A DNA stretch of 64,000 nucleotides from DATIBQ01 sp964573395 (GTDB taxonomy: Bacteria; Patescibacteriota; Minisyncoccia; Phycocordibacterales; UBA9973), in the NCBI GenBank assembly GCA_964573395.1, contig CAZNJI010000005.1:1-64000 (forward strand). The letters are read 5' to 3'. Every line of letters starts with the position of its first letter. Positions within the stretch are counted from its first letter, which is position 1. The translations under genes and the position numbers were made by a program. This document shows, in pieces, positions 50,639 through 58,316 of this stretch. The notes beneath the pieces were generated by a model, which saw nothing but the letters and a program-made list of their open reading frames with translations, ran no database searches and was not told the DNA's origin.

Positions 50639-51340
50639 ATGAAAAAGTTTATTATTTACACACTACTGTCAGTATGTCTTCTCATAGTATGCGGATATGG
50701 TTTGCTTCAAGTTAGCAAATCCCGCACCTTTCAATTCTTTGGTAGCATTGTAAGTCGGGTTGATACTGAAGAAAAAGTAATTGCCCTTACATTTGATGAT
50801 GGACCAGAAAGTTATACCAATGAGATATTGAGTGTGCTTAAAAAGAAACAAGTAAAAGCTACGTTTTATGTAATTGGTGAGAGATTGCAAGAAAACTTAG
50901 AGATTGGAAAACGTATTACAGACGAAGGCCACGAATTAGGTAATCACTCGTATACTCATCAGCGATTTTTATTCAAATCACAATCCTTTATTGATAGCGA
51001 GATACAAAGAACTAATCAACTTATTCGTGAGACAGGATATGGAGGAGCTATCACGTTTCGCCCGCCATATGGGAAAAAACTATTCGGGCTTCCGTGGTAT
51101 CTAAATAAACACAACATTGAAACCATTATGGTTGATGTTGAACCCGATACCTATGGAACAACATCCGACTTTTTTGTTGAATATACAGTTGCTAATACAA
51201 AAGCGGGTTCTATTATTTTGCTTCATCCATTCTGTGAGACCTGCATCGAACAAAGAAAAGCTGTTCCACTCATAATAGATGCACTAAAGGAAAAGGGTTA
51301 TACCTTTGTTACTGTTTCTGAGCTACTTTCTAAAAGATAA
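50639..51340 (+). CDS. Polysaccharide deacetylase (NodB type)
   Basis: The mature domain follows a signal anchor (FIIYTLLSVCLLIVCGYGLL). It has the five NodB motifs: TFDDGP, NHSYTHQRF (His pair for the metal), RPPYGK, VEPDTYG and LLHPFCE. It should deacetylate N-acetylated glycans such as peptidoglycan outside the membrane. The ATG at 50639 is chosen because TACTAT lies 7 bases before it; 233 aa. The stop is 11 bases before repeat 1, so this gene may be the first segment of the array. Confidence 0.9.
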   Translation: MKKFIIYTLLSVCLLIVCGYGLLQVSKSRTFQFFGSIVSRVDTEEKVIALTFDDGPESYTNEILSVLKKKQVKATFYVIGERLQENLEIGKRITDEGHELGNHSYTHQRFLFKSQSFIDSEIQRTNQLIRETGYGGAITFRPPYGKKLFGLPWYLNKHNIETIMVDVEPDTYGTTSDFFVEYTVANTKAGSIILLHPFCETCIEQRKAVPLIIDALKEKGYTFVTVSELLSKR

Positions 51341-51351
51341 GTTTAGAGAAA

Positions 51352-51460
51352 TCAGTTCTGAAGTTTTGCCTCAGGAAATATCTCAAAAATCTTAGAAAAC
51401 TCAATATCTCTTTTGATTGCAGTCCAGTTGAGAGTTCTGAACTCGTCCACTAGAGGGAGC
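51352..51460 (-). repeat. 109-bp recombination repeat 1
   Basis: Direct repeat; on the minus strand it starts with GCTCCC and encodes a 35-residue tail beginning LPLVDEFRTLNWTAIKRDIE and ending LQN with stop TGA. It is the same length as repeats 2-4 with no indels. Confidence 0.92.
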
Positions 51461-51466
51461 AAATAT

Positions 51467-51494
51467 TTGACTTATTTATATTTTATGCTATTAT
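51467..51494 (+). promoter_or_regulatory. Segment promoter after repeat 1
   Basis: TTGACT, 16 bp ending in TGC and TATTAT. The -35 begins exactly 6 bases after the GGGAGC core. It is nearly identical to the promoter after repeat 3. Confidence 0.75.
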
Positions 51495-51521
51495 AAAAAT
51501 AATAGTGTTCTTTGTTGTTTT

Positions 51522-51632
51522 TATAGGTTCATAGCTAAAAGTTACTTAAAACTTTAGGTATTTTTTAGCTATGACCACGGTGGTCTAGTTCCCGCTTACG
51601 GACAGTAAGCAAAAACGGGCTATCAGCCTATA
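51522..51632 (+). promoter_or_regulatory. Structured 5' leader of the 211-aa gene
   Basis: An outer stem TATAGG/CCTATA with inner TAGC/GCTA encloses TAGCTAAAA/TTTTAGCTA (9 bp), GACC/GGTC, and CCCG/CGGG around CTTAC/GTAAG. It lies between the promoter and the ATG at 51644 and could be a riboswitch or protein-binding leader. Confidence 0.45.
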
Positions 51633-51643
51633 AATAAATCAAT

Positions 51644-52279
51644 ATGAAATACAACGAGTTTAACCTCGGTCAGATTGAAGCTGTCTTCAACAAGCTTGGA
51701 GGAGTATACGGTGTAAAACGTTTTCTCTCTGGTCAAACGGAAGTAAGAGCAATTCCTAAAAGCTTTCTCTGGTGGAAAAAAGTTACTATAGGAAAATTTA
51801 ATTCTATAGGAGAAGTGTGGCGGGCGCTTACTGAAAAAGGTGTGGAATTAAAAGAAGGTATTCCATATGGCTCCAAAAAATGTGCCCTACGACATCGCTC
51901 GGTAACTATGTTAAACAGCCCATTGTTTACCCTAGCCAAGGTAGAAGAAGAAATCGAACTTGTATCAGTAAAATTAAAAGATTTAGGTTTCGTAGATAGT
52001 GGTTTTGTACCAAAAAAGGAAGTTCTTAAATGGGCTTCACAAATTGGATTAGAACCCTGTCCTGCAGAAGTAGTAATTGACCTGCTTTTAAATCACCAAC
52101 TCGAAGAAACAAGAAGAAAAGATGTTCAAATTGTGATGGAACCTATACGTGTCGCAGATGACCATCTGAACTTCAGGTTAAGAGAAGATGGTGGGTGTGG
52201 GGCGTTACTTTTAGATTGGGATGTTTCTGATAAATTTTCCGACTTTGAGTGTTACGTATTTCGTTTAGTAAACAAATAA
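51644..52279 (+). CDS. Hypothetical protein (segment gene 1)
   Basis: I do not recognise this 211-aa soluble protein. It has basic patches (FLWWKKVTIGKF), GSKKCALRHRSV, and a C-terminal half with LVSVKLKDLGFVDSGFVP and REDGGCGALLLDWDV. It is the only gene between repeats 1 and 2, with its own promoter, a long structured leader and a terminator that runs into repeat 2. Confidence 0.6.
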   Translation: MKYNEFNLGQIEAVFNKLGGVYGVKRFLSGQTEVRAIPKSFLWWKKVTIGKFNSIGEVWRALTEKGVELKEGIPYGSKKCALRHRSVTMLNSPLFTLAKVEEEIELVSVKLKDLGFVDSGFVPKKEVLKWASQIGLEPCPAEVVIDLLLNHQLEETRRKDVQIVMEPIRVADDHLNFRLREDGGCGALLLDWDVSDKFSDFECYVFRLVNK

Positions 52280-52288
52280 CAAAACAAG

Positions 52289-52320
52289 ACCTCACGCAAT
52301 AACTATGTGTGAGGTTTTTT
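52289..52320 (+). terminator. Terminator before repeat 2
   Basis: ACCTCAC/GTGAGGT with a loop, followed by T6; the last bases are the stop codon of the repeat 2 tail on the minus strand. Confidence 0.75.
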
Positions 52321-52427
52321 AGTTCTGAAGTATCATCAAAGGAAATACCTCAAAAATCTTAGAAACTTCTAAATCTCTTTTAATTGCAACCCAGTTAAGA
52401 GTTCTGAACTCGTCCACGAGAGGGAGC
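52319..52427 (-). repeat. 109-bp recombination repeat 2
   Basis: The minus strand encodes LPLVDEFRTLNWVAIKRDLE and a tail ending LQN with stop TAA. The core is GGGAGC at 52422-52427. Exactly 6 bases after the core, TTGAAG stands where the other segments have TTGACT, but there is no -10 box. Confidence 0.92.
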
Positions 52428-52472
52428 CATTTTTTGAAGCTTATTTCGTAACAGTTAATTTTGATACCCAAA

Positions 52473-52486
52473 TAGGGTTCAGAACT
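52473..52486. repeat. Short repeat TAGGGTTCAGAACT, copy 2
   Basis: Identical to 50603-50616. Confidence 0.45.
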
Positions 52487-52495
52487 TTACATAAG

Positions 52496-52527
52496 AAAAG
52501 CCCGCCATTACTGACGAGCTTTTTTTG
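52496..52527 (-). terminator. Terminator of the 118-aa gene
   Basis: AAAGCTCGTC/GGCGGGCTTT stem with a 6-base loop on the minus strand, followed by a T-rich end. Confidence 0.7.
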
Positions 52528-52541
52528 TTTTTAATCGTTGA

Positions 52542-52898
52542 TTACTTGGTTTGCAACTTCCACACTTTTGATGTTTCCATTACATTACCTTTCCTTGTGC
52601 GTGTATTGTAATAAAATGCACGCTTCTCGGATTTACCCTCATCAACTGAGTTAGGTAATCCTTGAATAAGGAACTCTCCAATCCAACTTTCACCTGAACC
52701 ATCTTCAGGACCTGCGAGATGCACGGTAGCATTAAACTTTTTCCCAATATCCATTGTGCTTTTTATAGCGCTGGTGTTAATGGAGAACTGGATTGTCTTT
52801 TTATCAAAAAGACTGGCTTGTAGGTCATACTTCGATGGACCATTTGTGATTGCACATAATCCTTCAGGAAGTAGTGCTGTTTTGGATGTGATTACCAT
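52542..52898 (-). CDS. Hypothetical protein (segment gene 2)
   Basis: This 118-aa product looks like a small all-beta domain: strands YDLQASLFDKKTIQFSI, FNATVHLAGPEDGSGESWIGEFLIQ and RAFYYNTRTR. It is not recognised. It is the only gene between repeats 2 and 3 and the only segment gene on the minus strand. Its promoter lies next to repeat 3. Confidence 0.6.
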   Translation of the reverse strand: MVITSKTALLPEGLCAITNGPSKYDLQASLFDKKTIQFSINTSAIKSTMDIGKKFNATVHLAGPEDGSGESWIGEFLIQGLPNSVDEGKSEKRAFYYNTRTRKGNVMETSKVWKLQTK

Positions 52899-52975
52899 AA
52901 CGATAATTGTTTATTTTGAAGAACAGTGAGGTTACGACCCTCGATTACGTTGCTGAATAACTCAGTCTTGTTTAC

Positions 52976-53004
52976 ATTGTAGCATACTACAAGATAAATG
53001 TCAA
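52976..53004 (-). promoter_or_regulatory. Promoter of the 118-aa gene
   Basis: TTGACA, a 17-bp spacer ending in TGC and TACAAT: a near-consensus extended -10 promoter on the minus strand. The ATG is about 78 bases downstream. Confidence 0.8.
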
Positions 53005-53019
53005 TATATAGCCAATTTA

Positions 53020-53128
53020 CTAGTTCTGAAGTGCCATCATCGGAAACATCTCAAAAATCTTAGAAAACTCCAATTCCCTTTTGATAGCAACCCAGTTAAG
53101 GGTTCTGAACTCGTCCACTAAAGGGAGC
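53020..53128 (-). repeat. 109-bp recombination repeat 3
   Basis: The minus strand encodes LPLVDEFRTLNWVAIKRELE and a tail ending LQN with stop TAG. The core GGGAGC is at 53123-53128. Confidence 0.92.
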
Positions 53129-53134
53129 TAATAC

Positions 53135-53163
53135 TTGACTTTTCTATATTTTTATGCTATTAT
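53135..53163 (+). promoter_or_regulatory. Segment promoter after repeat 3
   Basis: TTGACT, 17 bp ending in TGC and TATTAT, starting exactly 6 bases after the core, as after repeat 1. The leader to the ATG at 53285 is about 115 bases and contains TCCC/GGGA. Confidence 0.75.
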
Positions 53164-53284
53164 ATATTTGTAATAGTACTTTGAGATACTTGGTTATTTA
53201 ATGTTGATTTTGTTGGGTTTTCTGTGTTCCCTGCTTGGGATTATAGACAACTCAATAATTTCTAACAATTAAATAAACAAAAAA

Positions 53285-53758
53285 ATGAACAGTTATCAAA
53301 AAAGTGAAAGGGTTACAAAAATCCTTTCTATATTTTCAATTGTGTCGTTTGTTATCGCCATTATTTCGTTTGTAATTTATGCCTTCGTTGGACGAAAAAC
53401 ATTCGACACTATCGCCGTGACTGGTTTAACAGCGTTCATGCTGCCCATTCTGGTGCTGCAAGTCGCCATGCCAGCAAACTTCCACATCTTTGGAACAAAA
53501 GGTATAGGGATCCCCTGGTCGCTATTTTTCTTCCTGTTTATATTCCCGTTCGCTGACCTGTGGTTCTTCTCTGGGTTAAGCACTTTATTCAACATTATTC
53601 CTGATTATCACTCTGTGATGAACGGATCAATGAAAGAACTGGTGCGTAATCAAGCCATGACAGAAGCATGGACATACATCGGGAGTATATATGTGGGACT
53701 AATTAGTATCGGCCTGCTGTTAAGAAAAAAACAAAAAGAAAAAATTGTTCTGGGATAA
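53285..53758 (+). CDS. Multi-span membrane protein (segment gene 3)
   Basis: The 157-aa protein has four hydrophobic spans: ILSIFSIVSFVIAIISFVI, IAVTGLTAFMLPILVLQVA, WSLFFFLFIFPFADLWFF and AWTYIGSIYVGLISIGLLL. A basic tail RKKQKEK follows, suggesting an inside C-terminus. The function is unknown. It is the single gene between repeats 3 and 4 and appears richer in GC than the other two segment genes, so the segments may have different origins. Confidence 0.65.
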   Translation: MNSYQKSERVTKILSIFSIVSFVIAIISFVIYAFVGRKTFDTIAVTGLTAFMLPILVLQVAMPANFHIFGTKGIGIPWSLFFFLFIFPFADLWFFSGLSTLFNIIPDYHSVMNGSMKELVRNQAMTEAWTYIGSIYVGLISIGLLLRKKQKEKIVLG

Positions 53759-53779
53759 CAAACAACCCGCCAACACGGA

Positions 53780-53808
53780 AACCCGTTCGTTGAGCGGGTT
53801 TTCTTTTT
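53780..53808 (+). terminator. Terminator before repeat 4
   Basis: AAACCCG/CGGGTTT stem with T-rich tail directly upstream of repeat 4. Confidence 0.75.
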
Positions 53809-53810
53809 GT

Positions 53811-53919
53811 TTAGTTCTGAAGTACTACCACTGGCAACAACTCAAAAATCTTTGAAAACTCCAAATCTCTTTTGATGGCAGTCCAATTCAGAGTTCTGAA
53901 CTTGTCCAAGAGAGGGAGC
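53811..53919 (-). repeat. 109-bp recombination repeat 4 (probable attR)
   Basis: The minus strand encodes LPLLDKFRTLNWTAIKRDLE and a tail ending LQN with stop TAA. Just before the tail it reads ACT TTG CTC CC, the same 11 bases as the end of the recombinase gene. No segment promoter follows, so it is the end of the array. Confidence 0.92.
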
Positions 53920-54307
53920 AAAGTAAAAAAGACCTTTTCAGGTCTTAGGTTGATACCCGCTCCATTTAGTTTTACTTCTTGCATTTAGCACGATGACGCG
54001 GACAAGAAAACTGCTTGGAACTAAAAAAACTTCGCGAACAGTTAAAAGTCCCTCTATTTTATAATAGTCGGAGCGACTGCCTCAACTAAAAACAAACTTT
54101 TGCTTTAACTATAGGAGAGTTTGAACCTATAGCATCCCCAAGGATTAACTTTGCTTGGAGAACCACAAATTTTTAAGCGGATACCGTTCTTGGTATGTAT
54201 TCTCTCTTCTTCATTATACTAGCACGTTCCCCCCCCCGCCGAATGGCAGGATAAACTCCAATGTTCAGAGCTCCTAAAAATCTTAAACCAGCAACACTGC
54301 GTTGGCC
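53920..54307. other. Gene-free flank right of repeat 4
   Basis: It starts with a hairpin AAGACCT/AGGTCTT that could be the original terminator of tRNA-Asn before insertion. It later has a C9 run near 54229-54238. No ORF is supported. Confidence 0.5.
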
Positions 54308-55234
54308 CTATTTTGAGAGGATGCTATTTCCTTCATTCATGTAATCAAGCGCTTCAGCATAGAGCGGAATTGCTGTCTGGATATCGCCCAAATTTTTATA
54401 CTCATCAGCCTTTCCTTTCATCTCTACAGACTGGAGGTGCAGCTTTTGAGAACGATCTAAAATGTCAGATTCATACTTTCTATTTTTTGTTTTTTCTGCA
54501 TATTCTCGCTGTTCTTTTTCTATGCTTTCAATAAGAACTTGAATTTCCTTATCGCTATCTTCTATTCCCTCTTCCGTAAAGTCTTTAATGATCTGCTCAG
54601 CCTCATCTCGCACCGATTCTTCTTCTGCAATAAGTTTTCCGCGAAGAACATACAGTGTTTCAGAATCATCGCCGTCTTCATCTACTTCCTCTAGGATTTC
54701 CACGTGCGTAGAAAGAGTGGTTCCTAGTTCAGATGAAAGCGTCAGCGCCTTTCCTTCTTCTCCGGAATCCTCCAATTTCTGAATATGGCCTGAAGCTTTT
54801 TTCCGTAAGAGAGTAGTTTGTTCAACTAGTGAGGTAATAACCTCGTCTTGGTCGGTTTCGGATAGGCGCTCTTTTTTAACCACCTTTTCAGCCTCTTCGA
54901 GCCTTCGGTCAACAAGTTTCGTTGCGTGCTTAATTTTTGATTCAGTTGAAAGAGAGAATGCTTCAGTAACCTTCTCATTAACTCGAGTCTTCACTGGATA
55001 CAAATAGTCTCCCGGGATAGTTTGCTCTGCAGCAGCTGAAACCGACCCCACCGTTACCACAAGGAGTAGCGCGACCACAACACCCGATCGGAAAAAATGA
55101 TGCGCCCAATAGCGCGCATGGCGCGTACCGCGTTTTTGAGAACCTGCCATGGTAATAGAGGCCTTCATTTGGCTTTTTTCAAGACGACTCAGTCGTATGT
55201 GTTCTTTGGTTGTATGAAATTTATGGTTTTCCAT
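54308..55234 (-). CDS. DUF5667 membrane protein, probable sigma-factor partner
   Basis: A cytoplasmic N-terminus of about 50 residues precedes one membrane span (SGVVVALLLVVTVGSVSAAA). The DUF5667 signature TIPGDYLYPVKTRVNEKVTEAF and a long acidic coiled-coil outer domain follow, with a TPR-like end (YKNLGDIQTAIPLYAEALDYM). The 308-aa gene overlaps the sigma-factor gene by 14 bases. The layout suggests an anti-sigma-type regulator that senses the cell surface, although no zinc anti-sigma motif is present. Confidence 0.8.
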   Translation of the reverse strand: MENHKFHTTKEHIRLSRLEKSQMKASITMAGSQKRGTRHARYWAHHFFRSGVVVALLLVVTVGSVSAAAEQTIPGDYLYPVKTRVNEKVTEAFSLSTESKIKHATKLVDRRLEEAEKVVKKERLSETDQDEVITSLVEQTTLLRKKASGHIQKLEDSGEEGKALTLSSELGTTLSTHVEILEEVDEDGDDSETLYVLRGKLIAEEESVRDEAEQIIKDFTEEGIEDSDKEIQVLIESIEKEQREYAEKTKNRKYESDILDRSQKLHLQSVEMKGKADEYKNLGDIQTAIPLYAEALDYMNEGNSILSK

Positions 55235-55745
55235 GGTGTCCTCTTTGTTCTATTATTTTCCTGAGCCTGTGCAATGCTCGGTGAATTCTCACTGATACAA
55301 CATTTGCTGTCTCATGCAGCAAGTCAGCTATTTCTTTTACTTCATATTCATCAACATATCGCAATGTGAGCACCTCACGATACTGAGGAGGAAGATGCTG
55401 AAATATTTCAATAATCTCTTGCGCTTCCCGCTTCAGCAGTTCTTGTTCCCCATCGGTTCCTGGCTCTAATCCTTCTTTTTGCAAATCTTCGATTGAGACA
55501 CTTTCTTTTCTATCCCGCCACTCATTTACAAACAAATTATGAGCGATAGTATAGAGAAATTTTTTTGGGTATTCAATGTGTTCTCCTTTTTGGAGCGTTT
55601 TCCACAATCGCATAAAAACCTCTTGCGTCAGCTCCTTTGCCCGAGCCCGATCTGAGATTTTAAAAGAAATATGGCGGAAAATTGCATCCGAATATGCTTC
55701 GAAGTACTCGTTGAAACGTTCATGCTGGACTTGCTGTTCATTCAT
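55221..55745 (-). CDS. ECF RNA polymerase sigma factor
   Basis: This 174-aa sigma-70 family protein has only regions 2 and 4. Region 2 reads ISFKISDRARAKELTQEVF, MRLWKTL and LFVNEWRDR; region 4 reads LPPQYREVLTLRYVDEYEVK with EIADLLHETANVVSVRIHRALHRLRK. It directs RNA polymerase to a stress or envelope regulon. It is coupled to the DUF5667 gene and divergent from a surface-protein gene, a likely target. Confidence 0.9.
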   Translation of the reverse strand: MNEQQVQHERFNEYFEAYSDAIFRHISFKISDRARAKELTQEVFMRLWKTLQKGEHIEYPKKFLYTIAHNLFVNEWRDRKESVSIEDLQKEGLEPGTDGEQELLKREAQEIIEIFQHLPPQYREVLTLRYVDEYEVKEIADLLHETANVVSVRIHRALHRLRKIIEQRGHHGKP

Positions 55746-55889
55746 ACTGACACGGGGGCGAATCGATTCTTACACCCTATAGCATACACCACTACTGTAA
55801 GATTATGCTTTTTGAGGTGTCAGTAGTTATGTACCTAGAAATAATAATTATTACCAGGAAAATATTATTCATTAAATGAGAAAAGTATT

Positions 55890-57809
55890 ATGAAAATGAA
55901 ACTAGCATTACCGCTGTCTGGCATACTTGCATTTCTGCTGTTATTCATCGGAATACCGAACGCAGACGCCTATATGCACACAGCGACATTAAAAACCGGG
56001 TCAAGAGGCTCGCAAGTTGTCGAGCTGCAAAAGACCCTGAACGCCAACGGATACACCGTATCGTTCTCTGGGGCCGGCGCTCCGGGAATGGAAACTTCCT
56101 ATTTCGGCATAAAAACAAAAACTGCCGTTATGTCATTCCAGTCAGCTCAAGGGCTTGTCTCGGATGGCATTGTGGGGCCGATAACTGGAACACGCTTAGC
56201 GGCACTGGGTACACCAGTGGGGCCTATCCCAAATCTTCCTCTGGGATGTAGCTCGATTATCGGGTACAGCCCGCTCACCGGAGTGAAATGTGATAGCACA
56301 ACCACTACTCCTCCAGTAACCCAGCCTGATCTTTCAGGCAATAACGGAGTGATTCACCAGTTCAGCGAACTTTCTCCGTACAGCAACGAGGAAGTAGCTG
56401 AAGGGCAAAAAGATATTCGCGTAGCTGGATTTGAAATTGAAGCTTCACGTGATGGAGACATAGAAATTCAATCAGTGCGCCTGAGCTTCGACCCGGCGGG
56501 AAATACCGGCTCGAATCGCCTCGATCGGTATATCGACTCAGTATCTCTGTGGATGGACGACACACGAATCGCAACTGCTCGGGTAGATGATTTCTCACGA
56601 GGCAGCGGCAACGTGTACTCTCGAACAATGTCTATCAATAAAGCTATTGTTCGATCCGGCCAGGAACAGAAATTTTATATTACCGTTGATGCAGTACGAA
56701 ACCTTGACTCTGCAGATATTAGCGGAGACTCATGGACAGTTGATGTTGAGAGTGTTCGCTACAAAGACGGTCTCGGTGTAGTAACCACCGACAACAGAAC
56801 GGGCGATATGAACAGCATGGATGTGCCGATTAACTTCGTCACCTTCAGTTCTGCGGCAGACACGAACCTTAAAATCAGCCTTGCTTCAGATAACCCCGAA
56901 GAAGGATTGGTCATTGTCAGAGACAATAGAACGACAGATGGTGTACTTCTATTGAAAGGTGCGCTCAAACTCGAAGGTACTTCAGATGTAACCATAGAAG
57001 AGCTACCGGTAACCTTTACGGTTTCTGGAACTGCTGCAAATGTTGACGCAGTGCTAAACTCAGCAACTCTTATTATTGGCAACGAAGAATACACCGAACG
57101 GGTTTCTACCACCGGAACAACCGCAACCGTAATCTTCGATAGACTGGATTATGAAATGCGTGCCGGAAGAACGGTTGATTTCAGCATTGTTGCTGAAATG
57201 AACAGACTTCGACCAGGCATATTCGAAGAGGGAGATACTATCAAGGCTGAAATATCTTCAGCAAACAGAGACCTCATCGAAGTTGAAAATGAGCGCGGAG
57301 ATGATCTTTCTAATGCAGATGAAAAATCAGGTACCGCTATCGGAAAAACGATGGAGTTGCGCAAAAGCGGTATCATGCTCTCTCTTGTGTCAACGAATAC
57401 CTCATCAGTTTCTGGCGATTCTGCAAACGATGACATCGGAACGTTCAGAATTAAGTTCAAAGTAAAAGCGCTCGGTGAAGATGCATACATTTCTTCCCTG
57501 GGCACTACTGACGGACTTACCTATCTCGTCGATAAAGCAGGAGAAATCGTAGCCTCAGGAACAACGGCAATAATCACTAACAATACCAGTTCTTCTCTCA
57601 CTCCAGCGGGTAACTACCGCATTAATGAAGGAGAAGAAGAAACGGTAGAAGTTATGATTATGATCCAGCTTCCAGATGCAGGCACAGCCGGACTCTACCG
57701 AGGAAGTTTAACGGGGTTAAAATGGGATACTGACGACGATGCTACTCCCGACAATAACTACACGTTCAATCTTGATCAATTCAGAACTCCTTATATGATA
57801 TTAAACTAA
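55890..57809 (+). CDS. Secreted surface protein with peptidoglycan-binding domain
   Basis: The 639-aa protein has a signal peptide ending NADAYM. Its PG_binding_1 domain (GSRGSQVVELQKTLNANGY, TYFGIKTKTAVMSFQ-like, GIVGPITGTRLAAL) spans about residues 30-110, then a Thr/Pro linker and a beta-rich region of about 480 residues with repeated VxITVDAxR- and FSIVAEMNR-type strands. It is probably an abundant surface or S-layer-like protein tied to the wall. It is divergent from the ECF sigma gene. A terminator follows. Confidence 0.82.
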   Translation: MKMKLALPLSGILAFLLLFIGIPNADAYMHTATLKTGSRGSQVVELQKTLNANGYTVSFSGAGAPGMETSYFGIKTKTAVMSFQSAQGLVSDGIVGPITGTRLAALGTPVGPIPNLPLGCSSIIGYSPLTGVKCDSTTTTPPVTQPDLSGNNGVIHQFSELSPYSNEEVAEGQKDIRVAGFEIEASRDGDIEIQSVRLSFDPAGNTGSNRLDRYIDSVSLWMDDTRIATARVDDFSRGSGNVYSRTMSINKAIVRSGQEQKFYITVDAVRNLDSADISGDSWTVDVESVRYKDGLGVVTTDNRTGDMNSMDVPINFVTFSSAADTNLKISLASDNPEEGLVIVRDNRTTDGVLLLKGALKLEGTSDVTIEELPVTFTVSGTAANVDAVLNSATLIIGNEEYTERVSTTGTTATVIFDRLDYEMRAGRTVDFSIVAEMNRLRPGIFEEGDTIKAEISSANRDLIEVENERGDDLSNADEKSGTAIGKTMELRKSGIMLSLVSTNTSSVSGDSANDDIGTFRIKFKVKALGEDAYISSLGTTDGLTYLVDKAGEIVASGTTAIITNNTSSSLTPAGNYRINEGEEETVEVMIMIQLPDAGTAGLYRGSLTGLKWDTDDDATPDNNYTFNLDQFRTPYMILN

Positions 57810-57820
57810 TAAGGAATGCA

Positions 57821-57853
57821 ATAAAAAAACCACCCCCGAGGGGGTGGTTTTTT
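57821..57853. terminator. Bidirectional terminator
   Basis: AAAAACCACCCCC/GGGGGTGGTTTTT with a short loop separates the surface gene and the DoxX gene. Confidence 0.9.
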
Positions 57854-57866
57854 GCTTTCTTCGATG

Positions 57867-58268
57867 CTACTGCTTCTTCATCAGAACCGCAAATACGATG
57901 AAATAGATAATGTGTTCATCGACAAGCGGATTGGTTTCAGGCGGAAAAGCGGCAAAGTACATTAACGCCATCAGTGCCATGCCGGCAATGCTTCCCCATT
58001 TCACAAACCGGTTCAACAGAAGCGTGATCCCAATAAACAGAAGCCCAAGCATAAAGAGCCAATCGATAACCGGCATCCCCGCAAGGCTTTGAAAGAATTC
58101 AACGAACGGCCCTTTGGTACCATTCATCAGAAATCCTGTTGTCGGCGATCCGCCATTCAGCCATGCCTTCTCAGGGCTGGTGGCAAACCCTAACCCAAAC
58201 AGCTTATCGAGAAAGGCCCACAAGAATATGAACGCCATCGCGACTCGCAGATATATAATTTTTTTCAT
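57867..58268 (-). CDS. DoxX-family membrane protein
   Basis: About 133 aa with four spans; IYLRVAMAFIFLWAFLDKLFGLGF is the DoxX-type first helix with R and K, and later WLFMLGLLFIGITLLLNRFVKWGSIAGM fits the family. DoxX proteins are poorly understood quinone or redox-related membrane subunits. TACAAT directly precedes the first ATG and lies 6 bases before the third codon, so I take the start at 58268. Confidence 0.78.
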   Translation of the reverse strand: MKKIIYLRVAMAFIFLWAFLDKLFGLGFATSPEKAWLNGGSPTTGFLMNGTKGPFVEFFQSLAGMPVIDWLFMLGLLFIGITLLLNRFVKWGSIAGMALMALMYFAAFPPETNPLVDEHIIYFIVFAVLMKKQ

Positions 58269-58316
58269 ATTCATATTGTATCAAATAGGAAGGCCTGGTG
58301 TGCTACAATTTTCCCC

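Larger units (their letters stand above)
42735..53919. mobile_element. Integrated serine-recombinase element with a repeat-bounded right end
   Basis: The region starts at the tRNA-Asn 3' end and is more AT-rich than its flanks. It holds the recombinase gene next to the tRNA, mostly unrecognised cargo and four 109-bp repeats at the right. The left junction (GGGAGCAAAGT at 42730-42740) and the end of repeat 4 (GGGAGCAAAGT at 53914-53924) share 11 bases, which I take as attL and attR. The exact right limit is uncertain, since 53920-54307 also lacks genes. Confidence 0.75.

Noticed and set aside
42735..51351. Conjugative element
   Set aside because: No relaxase or coupling protein is seen in the element; the VirB2-like genes are at 25-29 kb, outside it.
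51352..53919. Repeats 1-4 as CRISPR or as four small protein genes
   Set aside because: The spacing is 0.6-0.9 kb with genes between, and no repeat has its own start codon or ribosome site; they are ORF tails.
42723..53919. Classical integron with tyrosine integrase
   Set aside because: The only recombinase is a serine type with resolvase, Recombinase and zinc-ribbon domains, and the repeats do not have the folded R/L box layout of attC.
42723..53919. Prophage
   Set aside because: No capsid, terminase, portal or tail genes are recognisable.
54255..54290. Possible fifth degenerate repeat (GTTCAGAGCTCC followed by TAAAAATCTTAAA)
   Set aside because: Resemblance is limited to short AT-rich words and there is no GGGAGC core.
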